Assembly (NCBI GenBank): GCA_032717465.1
Contig: CM064653.1
Location: 37,852,555-37,916,554 of the forward strand
DNA length: 64,000 bases
Source: Coenobita brevimanus
Lineage: Eukaryota; Arthropoda; Malacostraca; Decapoda; Coenobitidae
Direction: 5' to 3'
Part shown: piece by piece, positions 20,740-31,489 of the stretch
Layout: each line of letters starts with the position of its first letter
How positions within the stretch are numbered: position 1 is the first letter of the stretch
Notes under the pieces: generated by a model
Databases searched by the model: none
Seen by the model: the letters and a program-made list of their open reading frames with translations, nothing else
Told to the model about the DNA's origin: nothing
Made by a program: the position numbers and the translations under genes

Positions 20740-23067
20740 TGTGTTCCCTATGTGACGCGTGTGGGTTGGAGGAGAGTTAGTGCCTCTCCCTGAAAAACAA
20801 CTAATACTACAAACACAAAGCCTCGGACCAGGACTGACCAACAGGTGATGACTAAGGACCAAACAAAGGACATGATACAGATTGTGACATGGAATGTAAG
20901 GGGTGCAATGATGAGAAGAAAGAGAAAGAGATTGTCCAGGTGCTTGGGGTGCAAAAGTGGATGTATGTGGATTAACTGAAACTAAATGGCAAGGTGAGTG
21001 TATGAGAGAATGGGAGTATCGATGTGGTATTTGGGTGGGAGTGGGTGAATGGGAGGGCAAAAGAAGGAGTATGTAGTGTTGTGTGCATGAGATGGAAGGA
21101 GAATATAAGAGAGTATTGATCAATTGGCTCAAGGACTGTGTGGGTATGCCCGAAAGTTGGACTACAAATGTGGGCAATTGTGCGTGTGTGTATGTGGCAA
21201 CACAAGGTCCTGCAACTAGAGTGAAAGAAGAGTTCTGAACAAATGTGGAAGAGTGCATGGAAAAGTCTGAGTGGAATGAGAGTTTTTGATTGGGAATATG
21301 AATGGAAAAGTAGGGAATGTGAAGGTGGATGGAATAGTTGGCGAGTGAGGTGTGTCTGCAGAAGTGGATGAGAATGGCAGTGCTTTAGTGCATATTTGTG
21401 CCAGGAGGGGGTTGATGATAGCCAATACCCTCTTCAGACACAAAATGATCCACAGGTATACGTGGCGAGTGATGAGAGGTGGTGAACGGAATGAACAGAG
21501 GGCAATGACTGATAGTGTGTGTACGGATGATAGATTGAGAAGGTGTGTGATGGATGCAAGGGCATATAGAGGTATGGGGAGTAGAGTTCCTGACTACCAT
21601 TTGGTGGTGGTGAAAGTCGAAGTTAAAATGAAGTGGAGGAATAGAAAAAGAAAAGGACAGGAGGAAGTAGTTCTTACAAGGAGAGTGGAAAGGTTACAAG
21701 AGGATGGAAAAAAGGCAGAATATAAGAGAGAATGGGGCAGCAAATGGGTAAATATGACTTGGAACAGATGGGGGACGTGGAAGGTAAGTTTAAGATATTC
21801 ACTGAAGAAAATCTGTGCCACATGTGAGGTGGTGTATGGGGTGAAGATGAAAGGGAGTGCAAGGAACAGCATGGTGGAATGAAGAGGTGAGACAGGCTGT
21901 GGCACAAAAGAAAGCATATAGTGAGTGGATGAGAAACGAGTGTGGAGGAAGTTGAGAGACGGAAGAGAGAGTATATGTAGAGAGGGAGAGAGAGGTGAAA
22001 GATTAGTAAGAGTGAGTAAGAAAAGAGTGGATGAAGAATTTGGAGGGACTTTGAGTGTAAAGTGGAGGGAATAATGCTCTAGAAAGAGATAAAGAGAGTT
22101 GCACAGGGTGTTGAAGGAGATAGTTGGGAGTGAGAGATAAAAATAGTATATTTACTGGTGGTGGATGTGGTAGGTGGAGGCGCTCACCATCCACTCACTC
22201 GATGTAGTGCTGCTGTCAGGTGTCTGCCCTTCCCTCTCATCCATCCTTCTTTCCTTCCATCCTCTTCTGTCTTTCTCTCCTTCATTCGTTCCATGTCCTT
22301 CTGCCTACGGGTAACTTTACACTCCCTCTTCTGTCTTACTTTCCTTCAATCTTTCCTCTTCCTTCTGCCTGTGGGTGACTCTACACTGAGTGACAAGCCA
22401 AAGGGTTTCCTGTACACCAGGGAACCATTTAGTACCCTAGGTGGTAACCATGTAACCAAATTTTGGCACCTAGTCGTTTAGTGGGTAATTATTGTGCTCC
22501 AATCGGATTAAGCTGGTGAAGGTTTATATCCAAGGGATGGTTGGGGTTGATTGCTCATGTATTGCTACTCAAGGATGAGTGAGGCTGGTCACTCTCATCT
22601 TAAATGTCAGGACCAACTTGCCTAGCCCCGGGCTTCTACGCTCCTCATGGGGCAATGTAGGACTGAATGATGGATGGATGGATTTACTGGTGAAGGAGGG
22701 AGAAAAAGTGATCAGATGAGCAGAACACTTTAAGGAACAGTTGAGCATAGAGAATGAAAGAAATGTGAGTACAAGTGACTAAGGAATGGCTGGGAGAGGG
22801 AGGCATGTGAGAAGAGGGGAAGAAATCAGTAGGATGGAAGCTGTGGAAGCAATGAAGAAAGTCAAAATGGGGAAAGACCCGGGAACTGATGGAGCGTGTG
22901 GTGAAAAGCTAAAGCATGGGGGAGATATAGTAGTAGAATGAATGTGGAAGATGTGCAGATTGGCCTAGGAGGAAGTCCCAGAGGATTGCAGGTCAGGTAT
23001 AATTATTCCCCTGTAAAAAGGAAAAGGGGAAAATCAAGTGGGTAGTAATCACAGGGGCATTTGCCTT
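20740..23067 (+). mobile_element. LINE-B1, 5' part (degenerate), interrupted by SINE S4
   Basis: Starts with a 5' UTR and an AP-endonuclease start (DMIQIVTWNVRGAMMRRK near 20871), then homology to LINE-B in broken frames (e.g. 21352-21882 contains RHKMIHRYTWRVMRGG and MDARAYRGMGSRVPDYHLV). Many frameshifts and stops. It breaks at 22160 for a SINE and at 23067 for LINE-A2, then resumes at 25807. Confidence 0.75.
22161..22682 (+). mobile_element. SINE-like family S, full copy with 10-bp target duplication (S4)
   Basis: 522 bp inserted in LINE-B1, flanked by exact TTTACTGGTG (22151-22160 and 22683-22692). From the 5' end: GGTAGGTGGAGGCGC region, a C/T-rich stretch, CCAAATTTTGGCACCTAG, a tRNA-like promoter segment (GTTTAGTGGGTAATT ... 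GGTTTATATCC), CATGGGGCAATGTAGGA and a (GGAT)n tail. The duplication shows that this is the complete unit. Confidence 0.8.
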
Positions 23068-23121
23068 TGTTTTCGTTTTTGTTTTTAAAGGCTCCAACAT
23101 GCTTGCATGTGTCGGCCTTGG

Positions 23122-25302
23122 TCACCTAATGGCGGCTCTCCGCGCTGCACGATCCATTGCAGCCTCCCTGTTCAGTCCCTTAACCCTAAGGTCACACTTA
23201 ATGACCTCGTCCCATGTCTTTCTCGGTCTACCCTTCATAACCCCACCCCCAATATTAACACTTCTCACCTTCCTCACCCAATTATAATCCCCCATCCTCT
23301 CCACATGTCCAAACCACCTCAATCTACCTCTCCTCATCACAACACCAATACACTCCAGTCCCATCCTACCTCTCAACTCTTCCATTGTAAACCCAGCCCC
23401 TCCAGGCCTTGGACGCAGGGACGCACCGCACATCCACCTAATCATTGTCATTTCTGTACGTCTGAGCCGGCGAATGTCTTCCTCCTTCACTGCCCAGGTC
23501 TCACTGCCATACAGCATTACACTCCTAACACATGCTGCATACAAAGACCCCTTAGCACGTAGGGAGAGCCCTCTCAATGTCAGGAGAGGCAAGAGCTCCC
23601 TGAACTTCTTCCAACCACTTCTCACCCTAGCCACAGAGCTAGCTCCAGCCCCACCTCCAGCACACAACATGTCTCCCAAATAACAAAACTCTTCCACACA
23701 CTCAAGAGATTCACCAGCAAGTTCAATCCTTTCATGTCTGACGATCTCCACCTGCTCACCCCGGCACGCCGTACACATAAAATCAGCATTATCTCGCAGT
23801 CTACCTCTGATACCACTACATCTCTTATGCACCCATTTATCACACACACCGCACAAGATGGAATTACTTCCCACGCCCTTGTGGCAAACTGCAAATGGCC
23901 ACTCTCCCTCGTCTTTGACAGTACCGCCACCAACCCTAGATATCATCACTTTTGTTTTATCTGCATTTACCCTTAAACCCTTTTGCCCCATACCATCTCT
24001 CCACTTCCTAAACCTTTCCTCTGCCTCCCTTTCATTCTCTGCAATCAACACCAAATCATCAGCATACAACAACTCCCACGGGAGTCCGTTTCTAAAGTCA
24101 CGTGAAAGGGCTTCAAGTACCATGATAAACAACATGGGACTCAGGACTGACCCCTGATGCACACCAACATTCACGGAAAACTCATCACTCAAATCTCCAT
24201 TCACTCTCACCTGGGTGTGAGCACCCACATACATGGCCATAACCACCCTAACCAGCCACTCCTCCAAGCTAAGCTTTCTCATTGCCCACTTCACCACCTC
24301 TCTAGGGACTCTGTCAAAGGCCTTTTCCAAATCAACAAAAACAAAATAAAGATCCCTTCTCCTACCAATATATTTTTCCTGAAGCTGTCGAACAATGAAT
24401 ATGGCATCAGCGGTCCCCCTACCTGGCATAAACCCAAACTGCATCTCATCAATATTCACTCTTTCTCTAATCATACCTTCTAAAACTCTCTCCATTACCT
24501 TCATTATCTGATCTAAAAGCTTTATACCTCTATAATTTCCTCTCTCCAGGGCATCACCCTTCCCTTTATACACATTTACAATTACACTCTTCAGCCAATC
24601 ATCTGGGACAACACACTCATAAATAATCCTATTTATCAGGTCAGTGACTAAACTCACCCCTATATCGCCTGAGGCCTTCAACATTTCGGCAGTCAACCCA
24701 GACACACCTGCTGCCTTCCCCACCCTCATCCTGCCTATTGCCTCACTCACAGTAGCAGTATCAATCAAAGGCCAAGGGCCAGACACTGGATCTGCTGGCT
24801 CCAAACCTTCCCTGTCCCAGTCAAACTCCTCATTCAACAACCGGTTATAATGCTCTCTCCATGCATCTTTAATATCCTCACTGTTCACCACTACCCTTCC
24901 TTCATCATTCTTCACACACTGCTCACCTATGATATCCCAATTATCCCTCTTCACCTGACCTGCCACCCTAAATATATTTTTCCTTTCCCCACGATTTAGG
25001 TTATCAAGTAATTGTCTCTGTGACTCAGACTTTGCCCGGTATACCTCTCTCCTAGCCCTACGCTTGGCAGCCAAATATTCCTCTTTGCTACCACCCTTCT
25101 TCCATTCCCGGAAAAGCCTTCTTTTCTCCTTAATTGCAGCTTCTACACCCTCATCCCACCACCAAGTTACTTTATGTCTTGGTGGTCCTCTTGTCCAGCC
25201 GCATGTTACATCAGTAACTCTCAAGAAATTGTTCTTGAGGGCTCTGTACTGTTCATTAACGCCTCTGTCTAAAGCTCCCTGTTCAGCCACCACTCTCCTC
25301 AA
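23122..25302 (-). CDS. LINE-A2 reverse transcriptase, long uninterrupted frame
   Basis: 726 uninterrupted residues: linker (WWWDEGVEAAIKEKRR), RT motifs ([55 protein letters not shown]), a PHD-like finger (about 23763-23896) and the C-terminal [10 protein letters not shown]...GRPRKTW block. The first cysteine of the finger is Phe here (PFAVC for PCAVC). The endonuclease piece (25336-25797) is separated by a stop codon (TAA in 'TGGTTTTACAG', where A1 has CTT-TTT) and lacks its N-terminus, so the copy is dead despite the long RT frame. Confidence 0.85.
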   Translation of the reverse strand: MRRVVAEQGALDRGVNEQYRALKNNFLRVTDVTCGWTRGPPRHKVTWWWDEGVEAAIKEKRRLFREWKKGGSKEEYLAAKRRARREVYRAKSESQRQLLDNLNRGERKNIFRVAGQVKRDNWDIIGEQCVKNDEGRVVVNSEDIKDAWREHYNRLLNEEFDWDREGLEPADPVSGPWPLIDTATVSEAIGRMRVGKAAGVSGLTAEMLKASGDIGVSLVTDLINRIIYECVVPDDWLKSVIVNVYKGKGDALERGNYRGIKLLDQIMKVMERVLEGMIRERVNIDEMQFGFMPGRGTADAIFIVRQLQEKYIGRRRDLYFVFVDLEKAFDRVPREVVKWAMRKLSLEEWLVRVVMAMYVGAHTQVRVNGDLSDEFSVNVGVHQGSVLSPMLFIMVLEALSRDFRNGLPWELLYADDLVLIAENEREAEERFRKWRDGMGQKGLRVNADKTKVMISRVGGGTVKDEGEWPFAVCHKGVGSNSILCGVCDKWVHKRCSGIRGRLRDNADFMCTACRGEQVEIVRHERIELAGESLECVEEFCYLGDMLCAGGGAGASSVARVRSGWKKFRELLPLLTLRGLSLRAKGSLYAACVRSVMLYGSETWAVKEEDIRRLRRTEMTMIRWMCGASLRPRPGGAGFTMEELRGRMGLECIGVVMRRGRLRWFGHVERMGDYNWVRKVRSVNIGGGVMKGRPRKTWDEVIKCDLRVKGLNREAAMDRAARRAAIR

Positions 25303-25335
25303 CTCGCTATAGAAGGCATCCCTTACTACTTGGTT

Positions 25336-25797
25336 TTACAGCTTCCATATTTTCCTCCTAGGTACATAAGTCCTCTTTTTCATCACTTGTTCTTTAAGCA
25401 CCATATCACAAATCAATAGTTTGTGCTGCTGCACACACTTCTCACTTCCTATAACTTTAACATCCCTCACTAACCTCCTATCGGCCCTCCTAACCAGAAA
25501 ATAATCTATCTGACTCCTATTTCCCCCAGACTCATACGCAATTAACCTACTGTCTCTTTTCCTAAAATATGTGTTGCACACAATCATGTCCGTTGCCTCC
25601 CCAAACTCGAGTATCCTTTCCCCTTCTTCATTCCTTAGACCATATGCACATCCCCCATGAACTCCTTCATAACATTGTGCTGCTTCACCTACATGACCAT
25701 TTAAGTCTCCTCCCAAAATCACTATCTCATCATCCCGCATACCACCCACTACACGTATTAAATCATCCCAAAATCTATCTTTCTCTGATTCATCCAA
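25336..25797 (-). pseudogene. LINE-A2 endonuclease fragment
   Basis: C-terminal two-thirds of the AP endonuclease (GGDLNGHVG, SQIDYFLVRRADR, HKLLICDMVLKE), truncated at the 5' end by insertion and ended by one stop codon before the RT frame. Confidence 0.8.
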
Positions 25798-25806
25798 TCC
25801 TGCCTT

Positions 25807-27006
25807 AGTGTAATAGGAAAAGTATATGGTAGGATACTTATTGACAAAATTAGGGAAATAACATGAATTAGTTGTTGATGAACAGGGAGGTTTTAGGAAG
25901 GGATGAGGTTGTGCAGATCAGATATTCATTCTTAAGTCTTCAGTGGAAAAGTTACTAGAGATGGGTAAGAAGTTGTATGCGGCCTTCATGGATTTGGAGA
26001 AAGCATATGACAGGGTGGACAAAGAAGGATTATGGAATGTATTAAGAATATATGGAGTAAATGGGAAGTTGCTGAATGCTGTGAAGAGTACGTATGAGGG
26101 TGCTAAGGCTGCAGTGTGTGTGGACAGTGAAATGAGTAAGTTTTTTTATTTGAAGGTTGGACTGAAACAGGGATGTGTCATGTCTCCATGGTTGTTCAAT
26201 CTGTACATGGATGAGGTTATAAGAGAGATACATGGCAGGGCAGTGGATGTTGTTGCAGCCCCATTAAGTGAAGACAAAGGGAAACTGCAGGGCTTGGTGA
26301 CTGAGTTTGGGAAAGTGTGTAATAAATGAATCTAAAGGTGAATGTAGGGAAGAGTAAAGTTATGGTCTTTGAGAGAAATGAAGGCACTGAATGTACAGTC
26401 AGGTTGGATAAGGAGGAAATGGAAAATGTGAGTGTGTTTAAGTACTTGGGTAGTGTGATTAGTAAGGATGGAAATTTCGAGGGTGACATGCTTGAAAGGG
26501 TACAACAAGGAAGAAAGGTTGCTGGTTCCTTGAATGCGGTGATAAGAAACAGGGAAGTGAGCATGAAGTGAAAATGTTACTGCATGACAGTATTGTGATC
26601 CCAACTCTAATGTATGAAAGTGAAGCTTGGACCTTGTTTAATGGACAGAAGTCAAGAGTGAGAGACGTGAAAATGAGATATTTGAGAGGAGCACGTGAAG
26701 TCATGTGGAATGACAGACTGACAAATGAGGAATTGAAGGAGCATTGTGGTGTGATGTGGATGTGATAGAATGCATTAGGAGAAACACAATGAGGAAGTTT
26801 GGCCATGTGGAGAGGATAGAGGAGGGAAAGGGAGGCCAAGAATGAGATGGAGTGATGAAGTGGAGAGGTATGTGAAAGAATGGGGTTTGAGCTGGAAGCT
26901 GGACTGTGAAATGGCAGGGGACTGGGTGACATGGAGGCAATTTGTTTGTGGCCACCCTTTACAGGAGTAAGACGTCTGACAATAGATAGATAGACAGATA
27001 GACAGA
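25807..27006 (+). mobile_element. LINE-B1, 3' part
   Basis: Resumes the RT after LINE-A2: open 25943-26329 (AAFMDLEKAYDRVDKEGLWN, VGLKQGCVMSPWLFNLYMD) with the FADD block deleted, then 26326-26571 (LKVNVGKSKVMVFERNEG, FKYLGSVISKDG) and C-terminal remnants. Ends in (GATA/GACA)n at about 26982-27006. Confidence 0.8.
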
Positions 27007-27119
27007 TTAAGATAAGTGGTAATTCCGCAGTGAATCACACACACACATTTTTCCAAGGTGCTTGATTTGACCGTGCTGAATGCACTTTAACCATCTGATC
27101 AGAGCATATTTTATCAGTT
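27007..27119. other. Short unique intron segment
   Basis: Host intron with a (CA)5 run at about 27040; separates LINE-B1 and LINE-B2. Confidence 0.5.
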
Positions 27120-27133
27120 ACTTGCTTCATTAC

Positions 27134-29275
27134 AAGAGGATGAGAAAAAGGCAGAGTATAAGAGAGAAGTGGAGGAACGATTGGGCAAATATGAATTGGA
27201 GCAGATGGGAGCTGTGGAAGGTGTGTGTTGAATATTTACAGAAGAAATATGTGCAGCATGTGATGTGGTGTGTGGAAGGAAGAGAAGACGGAGGGGGGTG
27301 CAAGGAACAGCGTGGTGGACTGAAGAGGTGAAACGGGCTGTGGCACAAAAGAAGAAAGCATACAATGAATGGATGAGAAATAGGGACGTGGAAGAAGTTG
27401 AGAGGCAGAAGAGAGAGTTATATGTAGAAAGAAAGAGAGAGGTGAAAAGATTAGTAAGAGAGAGTAAGAAGAGAGTGGATGAGGAATTTGGAAGGAATTT
27501 GAGTGTAAAGTGGAGGGACTGTAAGAAAATGTTCTGGAAAGAGGTGAAAAGAGTAAGACAGGGTGGAAGTGAAGTTAGCAGGGGAGTGAAAGATAAAAAT
27601 GGTAGATTACTAGTGGAGAAGGGAGAAAAAGTGAGCAGATGGAGAGAACACTTTAAGGAATTGTTGAACGTGGAGGATGGAAGTAATGCGAGTATAAGTG
27701 GCTGGGGAATGGCTGGGAGAAGGAGGGAGGTGAGAAGACAGGAAGAAATCAGTAGGATAGAAGTTGTGGAAGCAATGAAGAAAGTTAAATCAGGGAAAGC
27801 CCCAGGAATTGATGGAGTGTGTGGTGAAATGCTGAAGCATGGGGGAGAGATAGTAGTAGAATGGATGTGGAAGATGTGCAGATTGGCCTGGGAGGAAGGT
27901 AGAGTCCCGGAGGATTGGAAGTCAGGTATAATTATTCCCTTGTACAAAGGAAAAGGGGAAAAAGAAGTGTGTGGTAATCATACGGGCATTTGTCTTCTTA
28001 GTATAATAGGAAAAGTGTATGGTAGGATACTTATTGACAGAGTTAGAGAAAGAACAGAGAAATTAGTTGGAGAAGAACAGGGAGGCTTTAGGAAGGGAAG
28101 AGGTTGTGTAGATCAGATATTCATTCTCAGATCTTTAGTGGAAAAGTTTCTAGAGAAGGGAAAGAAGTTGTATGCGGCTTTCATGGATTTGGAGAAAGCA
28201 TATGACAGGGTGGATAGACTAGGATTGTGGAAAGTGTTAAGAATATATGGAGTAGATGGGAAGTTGTTGAATGCTGTGAAGAGTATGTATGATGGTGCGA
28301 AGGCTGCAGTGTGTGGGGATGGTGAACTAAGTGAATTTTTCTCTTTGAAAGTTGGGTTGAAACAGGGATGTGTCATGTCTCCATGGTTGTTCAATCTGTA
28401 CATGGATGGGGTAATAAAAGAGGTACAAGGTAGGGTAGTGGATGTTGGAGTGGCCCTGGTGAGAGAGGATAGTGTTTGGAAACTCCCTGTACTGTTGTTT
28501 GCAGATGATACTGTGTTGTTGAGTGAAGACGAAGGGGAGCTGCAAGGCTTGGTGGATGAGATTGAGAGAGTGTGTAAGAAACGGAATCTAAAGGTGAATG
28601 TAGGGAAGAGTAAAGTGATGGTCTTTGAGAGAGGTGAAGTCAGTGAATGTACAGCGAGGTTGGATGGTGAGGAATTGGAAAATGTGAGTACGTTTAAGTA
28701 CTTGGGTAGTGTGATGAGTAAGGAAAGGGTACAGCAGGGAAGAAAGGTTGCTGGTTCTTTGAAAGCAGTGATAAGAAACAGGGAATTGAGCATGGAAGTG
28801 AAAAAGTTACTACATGACAGTATTGTAATACCAACTCTAACGTACGGAAGTGAAGCTTGGACGTTGTTGGAAGGACACAAGTCAAGAGTGAAAGCCGTGG
28901 AAATGAGTTATTTAAGAGAAGCCTATGGAGTCACATGGAGAGACAGGCTGACGAATGAGGATATAAAGGAGCGTTGTGGTGTTGATGTGGATGTGATAGG
29001 AAGCATTATGAGGAACACACAGGTGGTTTGGCCATGTGGAGAGGATGGAGGGTGAAAGACTGACGAAGAGAGTGTATGTGAGTGAGGTGGAGGGGGAAAG
29101 AGGGAGGGGGAGGCCGAGGATGAGATGGAGAGATGGGGTGGAGAGGTATATGAGAGAGGGGGGTGTGAGTTGGGAGCAGGGGAGTGAAATGGCGGGGGAC
29201 AGGGCGACTTGGAGGCGATTTGTTTGTGGCCACCCCAAACAGGATTGAGGCGTCTGGCAATAGATAGATAGATAG
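27134..29275 (+). mobile_element. LINE-B2, 5'-truncated, with 14-bp target duplication
   Basis: Flanked by exact ACTTGCTTCATTAC (27120-27133 and 29276-29289). Truncated in the endonuclease-RT linker; ends AGGCGTCTGGCAATAGATAG followed by a short (GATA)n tail. A clean target-primed insertion in the intron. Confidence 0.92.
27265..29248 (+). pseudogene. LINE-B2 reverse transcriptase, single frameshift
   Basis: A 596-residue frame (27265-29055) covers the linker (TAWWTEEVKRAVAQKKKAYN), RT motifs (YKGKGEKEVCGNH, GEEQGGFRKGRGCVDQIF, AAFMDLEKAYDRVD, GLKQGCVMSPWLFN, LLFADDTVLLSEDE, KVNVGKSKVMVF, FKYLGSVMS) and into the C-terminal region. A two-base loss near 29017 shifts the frame; the rest ([18 protein letters not shown]...[20 protein letters not shown]) continues at 29036-29248. 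An in-frame deletion has removed about 11 residues after YLGSVMSK. No zinc finger is present in this family. Confidence 0.88.
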
Positions 29276-29289
29276 ACTTGCTTCATTAC

Positions 29290-30474
29290 GATAAATGTAT
29301 TATTTACATTGAAACAATGCTAGGTCTATCCAATCCCAAAGAAATATCTGATTATCATAATTCCATTTCCCACTGACTAATGAGGTGGGTAGGAGACAGA
29401 AAGTATCCTCATTATCATTATCACTGCCACATATCATTCAAACCACCGTTCCCTCTTAGGGATGGAATGTGATAGGGTTCAGAAAACCATGAAGGGGAAA
29501 GCATGAAAGAGGGAAAACTAACAGAAGTATGATCAGTAAAATGGGCCACACACTCAGTGATACACCAACTTAGTTCCTGGAATCCTGACTCCACCTCACA
29601 GGCCTAACCCTCTCCAATATTTTTTTTTGGTATTTTTATTTACAGGTCTATTTCAGATTATCTACCAAACAGTCAATCTCTCAACTATCATGTTAAAAAG
29701 AGGATGCCACATCTCTGTCCTGTTCCTACATACATAATTCATCCAACTAACTTGATCCCCTGTCAGTTTCTTGGCCTCAATAACTTGCATACCTCACTTT
29801 CTATTCACTCATTTTCCTTATTCATCCATTTCTCTACTACACATCCTGAGACAGAAAGAGAACAAAGGTAGAAATATTAACAGATTTCCCTGTGAAAATA
29901 AACACCCATTCAATCATTATTCAAGCCTGCAAATGTATTGGCTCCACCTCACAAGCAGTTTCTGTTCTCTTTTGTTTGACCGTCACTCCTGCAAACGCAT
30001 TGAAAAGAAACCTCTTTATCAGGTCTTTTGCTCCCTGAACATTCATACCTAACCTTTTCATTGCTTACCATATCCAAACATCCCCCGACTTAGTCATGTT
30101 TCACTTTCAAACATTTAAAATATACTTAAAACTATCCCTGCCACATCCATTCTCTTTATGGGATCATATGATCTATATACACTCCCTTCTACTCTTTTAG
30201 TAAACTTATCTTCTTGTCCCACATCTTTCACAATTCTGTATTTACATTATCCAGACTATGCTTCATCATCATCATCATCATCATCATCATCTTGATTACA
30301 TTAACCACACTTCGTCTACAATATACATACGGGGCATGAAGGATTAAGAAATAGGAAAAAGTATGACAGAAGGAGAAATATATGAAGACTGCTCAGTGAA
30401 ATGAGCTACAGATTCACTCATCATTCAAGACTTCAAAATCTCTGCTTCACCTTACAGACAAAAACTATCTACAA

Positions 30475-30480
<6 letters not shown>
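29290..30480. other. Intron sequence, no gene recognised
   Basis: AT-rich host intron. A (CAT)n run at about 30263-30292. Two blocks near 29515 and 30380 look weakly related (ATCAGTAAAATGGGCCACA / CTCAGTGAAATGAGCTACA), suggesting an old local duplication. No coding signal. Confidence 0.5.

Positions 30481-30520
<40 letters not shown>
30481..30520. repeat. (TA)n array
   Basis: TA array at the left end of M4. Confidence 0.9.
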
Positions 30521-30525
<5 letters not shown>

Positions 30526-31410
30526 GTCCAATAATCTGAATGGCAGTGGACCAAGAATCATTCGGATTATCAGATTTTTCAGATTTTTGGGTGGGACCCC
30601 TAAGACAATTTCATATTTAAACTGAAATTTTACTGAATGAATCACTTTGCATTCATTCATAATGCAATATGGCACTTATTAACATTACATATTACACAAA
30701 TGTTTACTTAATAATGTATTACTGAGGACACGAACCATAACTGGTAAATTAAGAGATGTTATGGGTTGTTTAAGTCACCAGTAATGCACAGTGTTGAAAA
30801 CAGCAGTTGTAGGCAGGTAAATCCAATTACAGAGAGTAAGTCCAGGGTTAATTATAATATGCACGTATTGTAAAAGCACAAAAAATTAATATGTATTACT
30901 GTGGAAACTCCTTAAACCTACGGTACAGTATATTTCACTTTGATTGCCGCTTTCACTCATCGTCCTCAAGCATCGGCTCAGGACTACCTGCTTCTTCTTG
31001 GGTTCCTTGAGGTGCCTTCTTTGGAGTGTAGGTAGCTGGTCTTGGGTTGTCATCAGTGGATTTACCTGCCTGGTTGCTCAAGCACTTCAGCCAGTCATGG
31101 ATATCAGCCTGCCTGACAACCTGCGCACGTTTCTTGTAGAACTCGTTTCCCAGGATATGGAAATTGATCACCTCAGCCCCACTGTAATGATTATTTTGTT
31201 CAATGAAATTCACCAGTTTGTCAAACTATACAGAAGCTTCCTTCCATGAAACTTCCACGACCACACCGCTCAACACTTCGGCGCATTGGGCGCCCAGTTC
31301 GAATGTTTTCATTTTCATTTTTTTTACTTTTGAAGTTTTTGTCAGCCTTCCTCAAAAATTAGGATTGTTGGGATTTTCAGATTATCAGAGTTCGGATTAA
31401 TGGACTTTTA

Positions 31411-31413
<3 letters not shown>
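30521..31413. mobile_element. M4, deleted pogo/Tigger-type element
   Basis: Left terminus TAAAAGTCCAATAATCTGAA (initial CAG lost), right terminus TTCGGATTAATGGACTTTTACTG-like, followed by TA. On the minus strand about 30956-31230 is an open segment (LVNFIEQNN.., IHDWLKCLSNQAGK, ending EDDE) that resembles the acidic C-terminus of a pogo-type transposase; the rest of the transposase is gone. Confidence 0.65.
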
Positions 31414-31467
<54 letters not shown>

Positions 31468-31489
31468 CATACACATATACAGTACATAT
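31414..31489. repeat. (TA)n array between M4 and LINE-B3
   Basis: TA array passing into TACATATACA variants. Confidence 0.9.

Larger units (their letters stand above)
23068..25800 (-). mobile_element. LINE-A2, 5'-truncated copy nested in LINE-B1
   Basis: Flanked by TGCCTT on both sides (23062-23067 and 25801-25806). The 3' end on the left has the GAAAAC-like tail; the 5' end is truncated in the endonuclease (ISAYAPQAG-LDESEK). LINE-B1 homology resumes on the other side within the same motif (GICLLS-IIGKVYGRI). Confidence 0.85.
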
